Of a stretch of 64,000 bases of DNA, positions 16,106 to 25,757 are shown one piece after another. A model generated the notes under the pieces. It saw nothing but the letters and a program-made list of their open reading frames with translations. It did not search any database and was not told the DNA's origin. The stretch spans positions 62,001-126,000 of the forward strand of contig CAMDCN010000018.1 of assembly GCA_945890485.1 (NCBI GenBank), read 5' to 3'. Position numbers and translations under genes: made by a program. This DNA is from Candidatus Sulfopaludibacter sp. SbA3 (GTDB lineage Bacteria; Acidobacteriota; Terriglobia; Bryobacterales; Bryobacteraceae). Numbering within the stretch: position 1 is the first letter of the stretch; each line of letters opens with the position of its first letter.

Positions 16106-16578
16106 GGCTCTTCGTCAGCGGAGATGAACTTGCCGGCGCGCAGGTCCTGCTCCAACTCCTGCGCCTCTTTTCGGAACTCTGGCGTATCGCCGACGTTGAA
16201 CGCCCAGAAGTAAATTTCTTCGGTATCGGTCAGAAATGTTTCGAGTTCGGAGGAAAGCGGCGCGGGCAACAGCGGGCCGCGGTAGTTCGGCGCGGTTTCG
16301 ACGCGCCAACTCCCGTTGTCGAAACGAAGCCACAGGATGCGGTCGCTGCCGAAGCTGGCCGGCTTGCCTGGGAGCCGGAGGTGGGCCAGGAGCCGGCCAA
16401 AGTAGACGCGGTCCGGTTGGGCGGCGGGCGTGTAGGAAAACCAGTTTTCTTGGCGCTGCCAGCCGGCTTTGGCCGCGGGTTGTCCCGGCGCCGCGGGGGA
16501 TGGCGCGGGCGCCGGGGGCTTGGAGCAGCCGAGGCCCGTGGCCAGCAGCGCGGCCGGCCCGAGTTGCCGCCGTGTCAC
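16102..16578 (-). CDS. putative lipoprotein
   Basis: 158 residues. The leader TRRQLGPAALLATGLGC looks like a lipoprotein signal, with Cys at about residue 18, although the residue at -3 (G) is off consensus. A Pro/Ala-rich linker follows, then a soluble domain rich in aromatic residues (WFSYTPAAQPDRVYFG, ILWLRFDNGSW, IYFWAFNVGDTPEF). GTG 16578 overlaps the cyclotransferase stop (GTGA), so the two are coupled. No family recognised. Confidence 0.6.
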   Translation of the reverse strand: MTRRQLGPAALLATGLGCSKPPAPAPSPAAPGQPAAKAGWQRQENWFSYTPAAQPDRVYFGRLLAHLRLPGKPASFGSDRILWLRFDNGSWRVETAPNYRGPLLPAPLSSELETFLTDTEEIYFWAFNVGDTPEFRKEAQELEQDLRAGKFISADEEP

Positions 16579-17306
16579 TTTTTCACCAGCTTGATCTCAA
16601 ACAGCTTCGGCCATAGCTTGCCAGTCACGAATAGCCGCTTGCCCGCAGCGTCGTAGGCGATGCCGTTGAGAACGTCCGTGCCGGCACGCTCGTGCCAGGG
16701 CAGTATCCCGGCGAGATCGATCGAACCGGTGACCCGGCCGTCCAGCGGGCTGATTTTGACGATCCGGTCTGTCTGCCACACATTGGCAAGGATCTCGCCC
16801 TCCACCCACTCCAGCTCGTTCAACTCTTTCACTGGTCGGCCGTTCTCCCGTACGCGGATGCGGCGAGTTTCGGTCAGCGTCTTGCCATCGAGCACGCGGA
16901 TCTCATCCGTACCGTCGCTGAAGTAAAGGTTCTTGCCGTCGGTCGTGAGCCCCCAGCCTTCCCCGCGATAGGTAAATTTATTCTGCAACTTGAAATCGTG
17001 CAATCCCCAAACGAAGCCAACCTCGCCTTGCCAGGTGAGTTGTACGATGCGGTCGCCGACGACCGAGATGCCCTCACCGAAGTACTGCGCGGGCAGTGTG
17101 AGCTTCTGCAGCACGACACCCGTCTCGAGTTTTACCTTGCGGAGCGACGAGCGGCCATGTAGCCCCGTACCCTCGTACAGGAACCCGTTCCGGTATTCAA
17201 GACCCTGCGTGAACGCCTCCCGATCGTGCGGATACGCCTTCACAATCTGGTAGGTCCACTGAGCACACAGTGGGCTCGCGAGCAGGAATAAGGCCAAAAC
17301 TCTCAT
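16575..17306 (-). CDS. glutaminyl-peptide cyclotransferase, five-bladed propeller type, exported
   Basis: 243 residues, signal peptide RVLALFLLASPLCAQ. Matches the plant/bacterial glutamine cyclotransferase family: YPHDREAFTQGLEY, FLYEGTGLHGRSSLRKV, LTWQGEVGFVW, NELEWVEGEILANVWQTDRI and VLNGIAYD. These calcium-containing beta-propellers convert N-terminal Gln to pyroglutamate. The ligand-bearing motifs all look intact. It is coupled to the downstream lipoprotein and lies 46 nt from the divergent enolase gene. Confidence 0.9.
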   Translation of the reverse strand: MRVLALFLLASPLCAQWTYQIVKAYPHDREAFTQGLEYRNGFLYEGTGLHGRSSLRKVKLETGVVLQKLTLPAQYFGEGISVVGDRIVQLTWQGEVGFVWGLHDFKLQNKFTYRGEGWGLTTDGKNLYFSDGTDEIRVLDGKTLTETRRIRVRENGRPVKELNELEWVEGEILANVWQTDRIVKISPLDGRVTGSIDLAGILPWHERAGTDVLNGIAYDAAGKRLFVTGKLWPKLFEIKLVKK

Positions 17307-17322
17307 TCGACCGTTAGCTTAG

Positions 17323-18639
<1,317 letters not shown>

Positions 18640-18641
18640 TT

Positions 18642-20168
18642 ATGGCCAAGAAACCCGTCGTCCTCACCATCCTTGACGGTTGGGGCTATTCGCCCGAAAC
18701 CCGCGGCAACGCGGTGTATCTGGCGAAGACCCCCACCTTCGACATGTTGCAGCGGACGTTCCCCAATACTTTGATCCAGACCTCGGGAGAAGCCGTCGGG
18801 CTTCCTCCGGGGCAGATGGGCAATAGCGAAGTGGGACATCTGAACATCGGCGCCGGGCGCGTCATCCGCATGGATGTCACCCGGATTGATCTTCTCGTCC
18901 TAACCGGCGACATTTATCAGGACCCGACGCTGAAGGCCTTAATGGCCGCGGCGCGGGGCCGCCGGCTGCATCTGCTCGGGTTGGTGAGTGACGGCGGCGT
19001 CCATTCCTACAACACGCATCTCTATGCGCTCCTCGCCATGGCGAAGCGCGAAGGGCTGACCGACGTGGCAGTGCATGCCTTCATGGACGGGCGGGACACT
19101 CCGCCGCATTCGGGCATTTCGTATATGAAAGAGCTCGAAGCCAGGATCGCCGAGATCGGGGTGGGCCGCGTGGCGACCGTAACCGGCCGCTACTACGCCA
19201 TGGACCGCGATAAGCGCTGGGAACGCGTGGAGATGGCATTCCGCACGGTGGTGCTGGGGCAAGGCGAGAAGGCGCCGGATGCGCTGACCGCGGTGACCCA
19301 AAGCTACGATCGTGGCACGACTGACGAATTCGTGCTACCGACGGTGATTGGCGACGGCGCGCCGATTCGTGACGGCGACGCCGTGATGTTCTTCAACTAC
19401 CGGGCCGACCGTGGCCGGGAGTTGACACAGGCGATTCTCGATCCGAGCTTCGAACCGATCTCCCGCTCGCTCGCGCCGAAGAACTTGCACTACGTCACCA
19501 TGACGCAGTACGACAAGAACTTCGCCGATTGGGGCGTCAAGCATGTGATTCCCGTTGAGACTCCGAACAACATTCTGGGTGCAGTGCTCGAACAGCACAA
19601 CCTGCGGAACCTGCGCACCGCGGAGACGGAGAAGTATCCGCACGTGACGTTCTTCTTCAACGGCGGCATCGAGAAACCGTTTTCCACCGAAGAGCGCGCC
19701 ATGGTCGCTTCGCCCAAGGTCGCTACCTATGACCTCGCGCCCGAAATGTCGGCGCAGGGCGTCTGCGACATCGTGAAGAAGGGCCTGGTCGACGACACCT
19801 TCGACGTCATCGTCGTCAATTTTGCCAACCCCGATATGGTGGGCCACTCCGGAAAGCTCGAACCGGCCATCCGAGCCTGTGAAAAGGTCGACGATTGCCT
19901 CAGCCAGATCTGGCCGCTCATCCAGCAGCGCAACGCCGCCTGGATCGTGACTGCCGACCATGGCAACGCCGAGACCATGATCGACCCGGAGACCGGCGGT
20001 CCGCACACCTACCACACGACGAACCCGGTGCCCTTCATTCTTGCAAGCGACGGCATGCAGCAATTGCGGAGTGGCGGTAGCCTGCGCGACATCGCCCCGA
20101 CGATTCTTGGGCTGCTCGGCGTACAAAAGTCGGCCGAAATGACGGGTGTTGACCTTCGCGTTTTATAA
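18642..20168 (+). CDS. gpmI: 2,3-bisphosphoglycerate-independent phosphoglycerate mutase
   Basis: 508 residues, full length. It interconverts 3- and 2-phosphoglycerate using two Mn ions. The phosphatase core starts with LTILDGWGY and has the phosphoserine in GNSEVGHLNIGAGR. The transferase domain carries AFMDGRDTPP and GRYYAMDRDKRWERV. The C-terminal metal sites are NFANPDMVGHSG and TADHGNAE. It directly follows eno, its pathway neighbour, and is 6 nt from yhhQ. Confidence 0.98.
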   Translation: MAKKPVVLTILDGWGYSPETRGNAVYLAKTPTFDMLQRTFPNTLIQTSGEAVGLPPGQMGNSEVGHLNIGAGRVIRMDVTRIDLLVLTGDIYQDPTLKALMAAARGRRLHLLGLVSDGGVHSYNTHLYALLAMAKREGLTDVAVHAFMDGRDTPPHSGISYMKELEARIAEIGVGRVATVTGRYYAMDRDKRWERVEMAFRTVVLGQGEKAPDALTAVTQSYDRGTTDEFVLPTVIGDGAPIRDGDAVMFFNYRADRGRELTQAILDPSFEPISRSLAPKNLHYVTMTQYDKNFADWGVKHVIPVETPNNILGAVLEQHNLRNLRTAETEKYPHVTFFFNGGIEKPFSTEERAMVASPKVATYDLAPEMSAQGVCDIVKKGLVDDTFDVIVVNFANPDMVGHSGKLEPAIRACEKVDDCLSQIWPLIQQRNAAWIVTADHGNAETMIDPETGGPHTYHTTNPVPFILASDGMQQLRSGGSLRDIAPTILGLLGVQKSAEMTGVDLRVL

Positions 20169-20174
20169 TGCGGC

Positions 20175-20882
20175 GTGGCTGCGTCTTCATTCTTAACTCG
20201 ACTCACTGAGCAACACCGCTTTCGGTACTACGACCTCTGTCTTTCCTTTTTCGTGGTCGTACTGCTGATTTCCAATCTTGTCGCCCCTAAAATTTGCCAG
20301 ATCGGGCCGTTCACCCTGTCTGGCGCACAACTTCTTTTCCCGCTGACCTACATCTTCGGAGACATCTTCACCGAGGTCTACGGCTATGCCGGTTCGCGGC
20401 GGGCCATCTGGCATGGTTTCCTGGCCCAGACCCTGCTGACGGTGCTGGCGATGACGATCGTGACGCTCCCGCCGGCGCCCGGTTGGGAGAACCAGCAGGC
20501 GTTTGAGACCGTGTTCGGCTTCCTGCCTCGGCTGGTCGTCGCCAGCTTGATCGCCTACTGGTGCGGCGAGTTTGCCAACTCCTTCGTCATGGCCAAGATG
20601 AAGGTCATCACGAAAGGCAAGATGCTTTGGGCGCGGACGATCGGCTCGACCGCCGTTGGTCAATTGGTCGATACCGTGATCGTGATGATCATCGGTTTCG
20701 GCGGCACGATGTCGTGGGACCTCATTTTCAGCCTGATCTGGTCGGGCTACGTGGTGAAGGTGCTCTACGAGGTGGCGGCGACGCCGGTGACCTACCTGGT
20801 AGTGAATTTCCTCAAGAAGGCCGAGGGCGTGGACCTCTACGATACGGACACGAACTTCAACCCCTTCGCCCGCATGAGCTGA
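20175..20882 (+). CDS. yhhQ: queuosine precursor transporter (VUT/YhhQ family)
   Basis: 235 residues with six hydrophobic helices. Family motifs: LLISNLVAPKICQIGPFTLSGA, LTYIFGDIFTEVYGYAGSRRAIW and YWCGEFANSFVMAKMK. YhhQ imports queuine or preQ0/preQ1 for tRNA modification. The start is GTG 20175, 6 nt after gpmI. No preQ1 riboswitch fits in that gap, so expression follows the glycolytic genes. Confidence 0.9.
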   Translation: MAASSFLTRLTEQHRFRYYDLCLSFFVVVLLISNLVAPKICQIGPFTLSGAQLLFPLTYIFGDIFTEVYGYAGSRRAIWHGFLAQTLLTVLAMTIVTLPPAPGWENQQAFETVFGFLPRLVVASLIAYWCGEFANSFVMAKMKVITKGKMLWARTIGSTAVGQLVDTVIVMIIGFGGTMSWDLIFSLIWSGYVVKVLYEVAATPVTYLVVNFLKKAEGVDLYDTDTNFNPFARMS

Positions 20883-20916
20883 GTTTGCTATTATAGTGGC
20901 GTTGTTGTTACACACT

Positions 20917-20936
20917 GAGGGGGTGAATTTTTTTTG
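20917..20936 (+). promoter_or_regulatory. strong Shine-Dalgarno and TTG start of rpsU
   Basis: GAGGGGGTG (20917-20925) lies about 9 nt before a TTG start (20934) that ends an 8-T run. A GTG inside the SD is out of frame. The SD decides the start of ribosomal protein S21. Confidence 0.6.
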
Positions 20937-21131
20937 GCTGAAGTCCTAGTCCAAGACGGCGAAACGCTTGAAAATGCGTTGCGTCGCTTTAAGCGCAAGG
21001 TGCAACAGGAAGACATCATTAAGGAGATCAAGCGTCACTCCTTCTACCTGAAGCCCGGCGAAAAGCGCCGCACGAAAGAAGCGTTGGCCCGCAAACGAAA
21101 CCGCAAAAAGCGGAACAAAGATGTCGAGTAA
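20934..21131 (+). CDS. rpsU: 30S ribosomal protein S21
   Basis: 65 residues, highly basic C-terminus. The sequence follows the family closely: AEVLVQDGETLENALRRFKRKVQQEDI, then a KPGEKRRTKEALARKRNRKKR tail. S21 binds the 30S platform near the anti-SD helix. It starts with TTG. Its last 11 nt overlap the start of the amidohydrolase gene, and a terminator-like hairpin lies 20 nt after its stop, inside the next ORF. Confidence 0.97.
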   Translation: MAEVLVQDGETLENALRRFKRKVQQEDIIKEIKRHSFYLKPGEKRRTKEALARKRNRKKRNKDVE

Positions 21132-22572
21132 CCTCCTCGGCAAAACAGTAGGGCGCCTCTTAACGGGCGCCCTTCTTGCGTTTGGCCTCCAGGCGCAGCC
21201 GTTCGATCTCGTGATCGCCAACGGCCGGGCCATGGACCCGCAAACCAAGCTCGATGCCGTCCGATACATTGGCATCCGAAACGGCCGCATCGCCGCGATC
21301 AGCGCGACGCCGTTGCAAGGCAAGCAGACATTGGATGCGAAGGGACTCGTTGTCGCGCCGGGGTTCATCGATTTGCATTCGCATGGGCAGTCCGATGAGA
21401 ATTACCGGTACAAGGCCCGCGATGGCGTCACCACGGCTCTCGAAATGGAAGTTGGCGTTTCGCCCGTGAAGCCCTGGATCGCTGAGCGGCAGGGCAAAGC
21501 ATTGATCCATTTTGGCGCCTCCGTCGGCCATATCCCGACGCGCATGGCGGCGGTGGGTGATAACTCGGATTGGCTGCCGCGCGGCCCGGCGGCGACGCGG
21601 GCGGCCTCGCAGGCCGAGCAGGAAAAGACGTTGGCGCTGATCCGGCAAGGCCTGCGCGAAGGCGGCCTTGGCGTTGGAATGGGCATCGCCTATACGCCAT
21701 ACGCCAGCCGCTCTGAGATTTTGGACGTCTTCAAGCTTTCCGCCGCGGCGAAAGTGCCGATCTTCGTCCACATGCGCAGCGGCGGCCGGAAAGATCCCGG
21801 TGTCGTCGATTCGCTGCAGGAAGTGATCGCGGACGCCGCAGCGACCGGTTCGCCTCTCCATGTGGTCCACATCAATTCGAGCTCCGGCCGCGCTTGGGCC
21901 GAAGCGATCGGAATGGTCCGTGGCGCGCGTTCGCGCGGCATCGACATAACGACCGAAGCCTATCCTTATGTCGCCGGGATGACCCGGCTCGATTCGGCCA
22001 TCTTCGATCCCGGCTGGCAGGAGAAGCTCGATTCGACGTTCAAAGACCTGATGTGGGTCGATACCGGCGAGCGGTTGAACGAGAAAAGCTTCGCCGAACG
22101 GCGCAAGCAGGGCGGCACCGTGATCACCTTCACAATGCGCGAGCAGGACGTGGATCAAGCGATCGCCGCCCCGGACGTGATGGTGGCGAGCGACGGCTGG
22201 ATTACGGAAGGCAAAGGCCATCCGCGGGCTTCCGGCACGTATGCGCGCGTTCTCGGCGTCTACGTCCGCGAGCGCAAAGTCCTTACCTTGATGGAAGCGC
22301 TGAACAAGATCAGCTACATGCCGGCGAAGCGTCTCGAAAGCTTTTCTCCGGTGATGAAGCGCAAGGGGCGGATTCAGGTGGGTGCGGACGCCGATATCGC
22401 CATCTTCGATCCGGCGACGGTGATTGACCGCTCCACCTATCAGAATCCGGCCCAGTATTCCACCGGCATCAAACACGTTCTCGTAAACGGTGTCGTGGTC
22501 GTTAAGGACGAAAAGCTGGCCGAAGGCATCTTCCCCGGCCAGCCGATTCTCAGCTCCGTTACAGTCCCTTAG
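21121..22572 (+). CDS. exported D-aminoacylase-type amidohydrolase
   Basis: 483 residues. A signal peptide (VGRLLTGALLAFGLQAQ) is followed by an amidohydrolase-superfamily TIM barrel: FDLVIANGRAMDP, the metal motif GFIDLHSHGQSD, FVHMRSGG, HVVHINSSS, DITTEAYPY and MVASDGWITEG. This pattern matches N-acyl-D-amino-acid deacylases. The C-terminal MKRKGRIQVGADADIAIFDP is typical. ATG 21121 overlaps rpsU by 11 nt. The signal-peptide codons contain a GC-rich hairpin that may terminate rpsU transcription. Substrate is uncertain within the family. Confidence 0.88.
   Translation: MSSNLLGKTVGRLLTGALLAFGLQAQPFDLVIANGRAMDPQTKLDAVRYIGIRNGRIAAISATPLQGKQTLDAKGLVVAPGFIDLHSHGQSDENYRYKARDGVTTALEMEVGVSPVKPWIAERQGKALIHFGASVGHIPTRMAAVGDNSDWLPRGPAATRAASQAEQEKTLALIRQGLREGGLGVGMGIAYTPYASRSEILDVFKLSAAAKVPIFVHMRSGGRKDPGVVDSLQEVIADAAATGSPLHVVHINSSSGRAWAEAIGMVRGARSRGIDITTEAYPYVAGMTRLDSAIFDPGWQEKLDSTFKDLMWVDTGERLNEKSFAERRKQGGTVITFTMREQDVDQAIAAPDVMVASDGWITEGKGHPRASGTYARVLGVYVRERKVLTLMEALNKISYMPAKRLESFSPVMKRKGRIQVGADADIAIFDPATVIDRSTYQNPAQYSTGIKHVLVNGVVVVKDEKLAEGIFPGQPILSSVTVP
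21151..21172 (+). terminator. terminator-like hairpin after rpsU, inside next coding region
   Basis: A 7-bp perfect stem, GGGCGCC (21151-21157) with GGCGCCC (21166-21172), has loop TCTTAACG and is followed by the moderately T-rich TTCTTGCGTTT. It is 20 nt after the rpsU stop. It lies inside the signal-peptide codons of the amidohydrolase. Confidence 0.45.
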
Positions 22573-23569
22573 CCTTCACTTGTTTAAAGCCGGCGGGGAC
22601 GGCGAATGCCGCCGCGTCGACGGATTGCGCCGAGAAGTTGAGCGTCTCCGTCGTCATCTCCATCATGCTGGCCGGCGACGAGAAGCTGCCTTCGACGGGC
22701 GCGGCGCTCTTGGCCGGTTCGGCTGCCGGAGCGGCCGCCGGGGCGGGAGCCTCTTCCGTCTTCTTCTTTCGGCCAAAGCCGCCGAGGCGTCCGCCCAGCG
22801 CGCCGGAAAGAGCATCGCCCATGGTGGGCCGGCCCGGACCCGCCGCCGGCTGCGCCTGCATGGCTTCCATCTGTTTGATCTGCTCGGGATCGGTGGGGAT
22901 CATACGCATCACCGTGACCACCGGCACTCCGCCCATTTCCGCCATTTTCTTCGCCAACTCAGCCATTCCCTTGGCCATTCCCGGCTGCGCCATGGGGCCC
23001 GCCGCTCCGGCCAGCGTCGCCAAACCCATCTTTTCCACCATCTTCTTCTGGAAGTTGGTGACTTCGTCGAAGCCCGCGACCTTGTTCTTCGAAATCCAGT
23101 TGCTCATCTCCATCCGCATCTGGCCTTTCTGGCCGCCGGAGTTGCCTTCGACGAGCATCGTCATGAACCACTCGCTCGTGGCCATGCCGTTGACGGTCGC
23201 GGTCTTCCCGGTCTCCTTGCCATCAACGCTGACGCTGGTTTCCGACTTGCCGCCCTTCGAGAGCAGCTTTTCCATTTGTGCCTTGGTCTCGGCAAACGTC
23301 ATCACGGAGTAGGTCTGGTCCTTCAGATTCACCGTCGTGGTGGTCTCGGCCGCCAGATCGACAATCAGGATCGAGTCCTTCGACCGGGTGGCCATCTTGT
23401 CGCCTTTCACTGCAATCGTGCTGGTCTGCGGGTCGGTGGCGCCGCGGCCCACCATTTGCATCATGCGCAGCATGGAACCACCGGTCATCCGGGTGGTCTG
23501 ATCGTATTTAAAATCGGCAAAACAGAGACTACTGAGGACTAGCGCGGACGAAAGAGTGCGAAAATACAT
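22559..23569 (-). CDS. exported Met-rich protein, DUF4412-like
   Basis: 336 residues. ATG 23569 is chosen because GGAGG lies 5 nt upstream and the signal peptide (YFRTLSSALVLSSLCFADF) starts there. The N-terminal half, with repeating beta strands (TSTIAVKGDKMATRSKDS, SILIVDLAAETTTTVNLKDQTY), looks like the DUF4412 family. The middle is unusually Met-rich (GMAKGMAELAKKMAEMGG). A low-complexity Ala/Pro linker precedes a short C-terminal domain. Function unknown; binding of a ligand or metal at the cell surface is speculative. It converges on the amidohydrolase with a 14-nt overlap. Confidence 0.6.
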   Translation of the reverse strand: MYFRTLSSALVLSSLCFADFKYDQTTRMTGGSMLRMMQMVGRGATDPQTSTIAVKGDKMATRSKDSILIVDLAAETTTTVNLKDQTYSVMTFAETKAQMEKLLSKGGKSETSVSVDGKETGKTATVNGMATSEWFMTMLVEGNSGGQKGQMRMEMSNWISKNKVAGFDEVTNFQKKMVEKMGLATLAGAAGPMAQPGMAKGMAELAKKMAEMGGVPVVTVMRMIPTDPEQIKQMEAMQAQPAAGPGRPTMGDALSGALGGRLGGFGRKKKTEEAPAPAAAPAAEPAKSAAPVEGSFSSPASMMEMTTETLNFSAQSVDAAAFAVPAGFKQVKAKGL

Positions 23570-23605
23570 ATTTCCTCCAGAACTCATATAATAACGAACG
23601 CCACC

Positions 23606-24052
23606 ATGAAGCCTCTTGTCATTAAGTCCACCGCCAAGGTCGTCATGGGGTGGCTGGTTTTTTCAACCCTTCTGCTTCTGGGCATCGCCTATTATCTGTA
23701 TACGCGGAATTGGGAGCCGCAAGCCTTGCTCGGGCTTTTTGCGATCCCGATCGGCATCGACCTCTGGGCAACCTTTCGCCTTTTCCAGCTCCAAGCCCGG
23801 CAGATTACCCTTACCGAAGACATGCTGCGCTTTGAAGAGGGGTTCTTTGGCAAGTCCCAACGGAACCTGATGCTCACGAAAATTGAAGATGTCCGCGTGG
23901 AGCAAAGCGTGGGCCAACGGATGTTGGGCGTCGGCAATCTCGCCGTCCAGGCGACGGGCGATTCGACACCGTTATGTCTTGATAACATCGACAACGCCCG
24001 AGCCGTCGCTGACCGAATTCTCAATGCGGCCAAAGCCGCCCGGAAAAACTAA
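23606..24052 (+). CDS. bacterial PH-domain membrane protein
   Basis: 148 residues. Two hydrophobic helices (about residues 12-31 and 40-57) are followed by a bacterial pleckstrin-homology domain of the YdbS/DUF304 type: ITLTEDMLRFEEGFFGKSQRNLMLTKIEDVRVEQSVGQRMLGVGNLAVQ with the characteristic 'kIEdVrveQs...r.lGvGnl' core. The role in membranes is unclear. The gene starts a plus-strand run, and the SDR gene follows 3 nt after its stop. Confidence 0.8.
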   Translation: MKPLVIKSTAKVVMGWLVFSTLLLLGIAYYLYTRNWEPQALLGLFAIPIGIDLWATFRLFQLQARQITLTEDMLRFEEGFFGKSQRNLMLTKIEDVRVEQSVGQRMLGVGNLAVQATGDSTPLCLDNIDNARAVADRILNAAKAARKN

Positions 24053-24055
24053 CTC

Positions 24056-24814
24056 ATGTCTGATCAATTTCTTGCTAACAAAGTAGCTGTCATCACTGGC
24101 GGCAGCCGCGGCTTGGGCCGTGCGATGGCCGTTTCGCTCGCCGCCAAGGGCGCGCAGATCGCGCTGGTGGCCCGCGACGTCGCGGCGCTCGAGGAAAGCG
24201 CCCGCCTTGTTGCCGAGGCCGGTTCCACGGCCCATTGCTTCGCCGCCGACGTCACGGACGAAACCCAGGTGGCGGCGATGGCCGAAGCCGTGCTCTCCGC
24301 CTTTGGGGGCGTCGACATTCTCATCAACAACGCTGGCATCAACATCCGGAAGAACGTCCATGAGTTCACCCTGGCCGAATGGAACTCCGTCATCGGTACG
24401 AATCTCAGCAGCGCCTTCCTGCTTTGCCGCGCTTTCGTGCCCCACATGAAGGGCAAGGGCTATGGCCGCATCATCAACATGACGTCGATCATGAGCCACG
24501 TCTCGCTAGGCGGCCGTACGGCCTACTCCTCCAGCAAGGCTGCCCTGCTCGGCTTCACCAAGTCGCTGGCGCTCGAACTGGCCAATGAGGCGATCACCGT
24601 TAACGGCATCAGCCCCGGACCGTTCGCCACCGAGATGAACATCCCGCTGATGAACAACCCTGAAACCAACGCCATCTTCATGTCGAAGATTCCGCTGGGC
24701 CGTTGGGGCAAGGTGGAAGAGATCGGCCAACTCGCGGCGTACCTGTGTTCGCCCGACGCTGGCTTCATCACCGGAACCGACATCCTCATCGATGGGGGCT
24801 GGTGTGCGCAGTAG
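24056..24814 (+). CDS. SDR-family NAD(P)-dependent oxidoreductase
   Basis: 252 residues, classical short-chain dehydrogenase. Rossmann motif TGGSRGLGRA, NNAGI, catalytic Ser in NMTSIMSH, Tyr-x-x-x-Lys in AYSSSKAAL, and C-terminal GTDILIDGGW. Closest by eye to gluconate 5-dehydrogenase or FabG-like enzymes. With the sugar-binding protein and Ldh2-type dehydrogenase that follow, a sugar or sugar-acid oxidoreduction role is plausible. Its end overlaps the next gene's start. Confidence 0.88.
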   Translation: MSDQFLANKVAVITGGSRGLGRAMAVSLAAKGAQIALVARDVAALEESARLVAEAGSTAHCFAADVTDETQVAAMAEAVLSAFGGVDILINNAGINIRKNVHEFTLAEWNSVIGTNLSSAFLLCRAFVPHMKGKGYGRIINMTSIMSHVSLGGRTAYSSSKAALLGFTKSLALELANEAITVNGISPGPFATEMNIPLMNNPETNAIFMSKIPLGRWGKVEEIGQLAAYLCSPDAGFITGTDILIDGGWCAQ

Positions 24815-25757
24815 CGTTTTTCTACTGACTCTACTTCTCCTGGCCGGCTGTCAAAAGAGCGAAAAGAAGATCATCGCCGTTGTGCCGAAGGCGACCTCGC
24901 ACCTGTTCTGGCTCTCGGTGCAGGCCGGCGCCATGGCGGCGGGCGAAGAGTATGGCGTTCAGGTGGAGTGGAACGGCGCGGCCTCGGAAACCGATTACAC
25001 GCGCCAACTCCAGATTCTCGATAGCTTCATCTCCCGGCGCGTCGACGGCATTGCCGTGGCCGCCACCGAACGGAAGGCATTGCTCAGCTCGCTCGATCGG
25101 GCCGCCGCCGCGGGAATCCCGGTGACGGTATTTGACTCCGGCATCGACGGCGAAAACTACATGAGCTTCCTGGCTACGAACAACTACGAGGCCGGGCAGA
25201 TGGCCGCTCGCAGCCTTGGGCGGCTTCTTGAGGGCAAAGGTAACGTCGCGGTGCTGATGCATACCCCGGGCAGCGGCTCCACCATGGATCGCGAACGCGG
25301 CTTCACCGAAGCGCTGCAATCCGAGTTTCCTGGAATCAAAATTGTCGCGTCGCAGTACGGACAATCCGACCGATCGAAGGCGATGGCCGCGGCGGAGAAC
25401 ATCCTTACTGCGCATCCGGGTCTGAACGGTATCTTCGCCTCTTCGGAGCCGTCAAGCGTCGGCGCGGCGCTGGCGATCAAGTCGCGAAATCTGGTGGGCA
25501 AAGTGCGGCTGCTTGCCTTCGATTCGAGCGACGGCATGATTGAGGATCTCAAGGCCGGCGTCATAGACGCCATGGTCGTGCAGGATCCGTTCCGTATGGG
25601 TCATGATGCCGTAAAGACGCTGGTCGACAAGCTCAACGGCCAGACTCCGCCGAAGCGGATCGACCTTTCGGCGCGCGTCGTCACGCGGGCCGATCTTGAA
25701 AAAGCAGAGGTGCAGCGCCTTCTGCATCCGGATTTGAGGCGATGGGTCAAGCAGTAA
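24804..25757 (+). CDS. sugar ABC transporter substrate-binding lipoprotein (ribose type)
   Basis: 317 residues from GTG 24804, chosen because GGGGG lies just upstream. An in-frame ATG at 24792 has no SD. The signal peptide ends in LLLLAGC, a clear lipobox. The periplasmic-binding-protein type I fold of the RbsB/LacI class is seen in KATSHLFWLSVQAGAMAAGEEYGV, RRVDGIAVAATE, VFDSGIDGENYMSFLATNNYEAGQMA and GIFASSEPSSVGAALA. No permease or ATPase gene is adjacent, so it is either an orphan component of a distant transporter or a sensor input. It overlaps its neighbours on both sides. Confidence 0.88.
   Translation: MRSSVFLLTLLLLAGCQKSEKKIIAVVPKATSHLFWLSVQAGAMAAGEEYGVQVEWNGAASETDYTRQLQILDSFISRRVDGIAVAATERKALLSSLDRAAAAGIPVTVFDSGIDGENYMSFLATNNYEAGQMAARSLGRLLEGKGNVAVLMHTPGSGSTMDRERGFTEALQSEFPGIKIVASQYGQSDRSKAMAAAENILTAHPGLNGIFASSEPSSVGAALAIKSRNLVGKVRLLAFDSSDGMIEDLKAGVIDAMVVQDPFRMGHDAVKTLVDKLNGQTPPKRIDLSARVVTRADLEKAEVQRLLHPDLRRWVKQ

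Noticed and set aside
20169-20174. preQ1 riboswitch before the queuosine precursor transporter
   Set aside because: Only 6 nt separate gpmI from the start codon, too short for a riboswitch.
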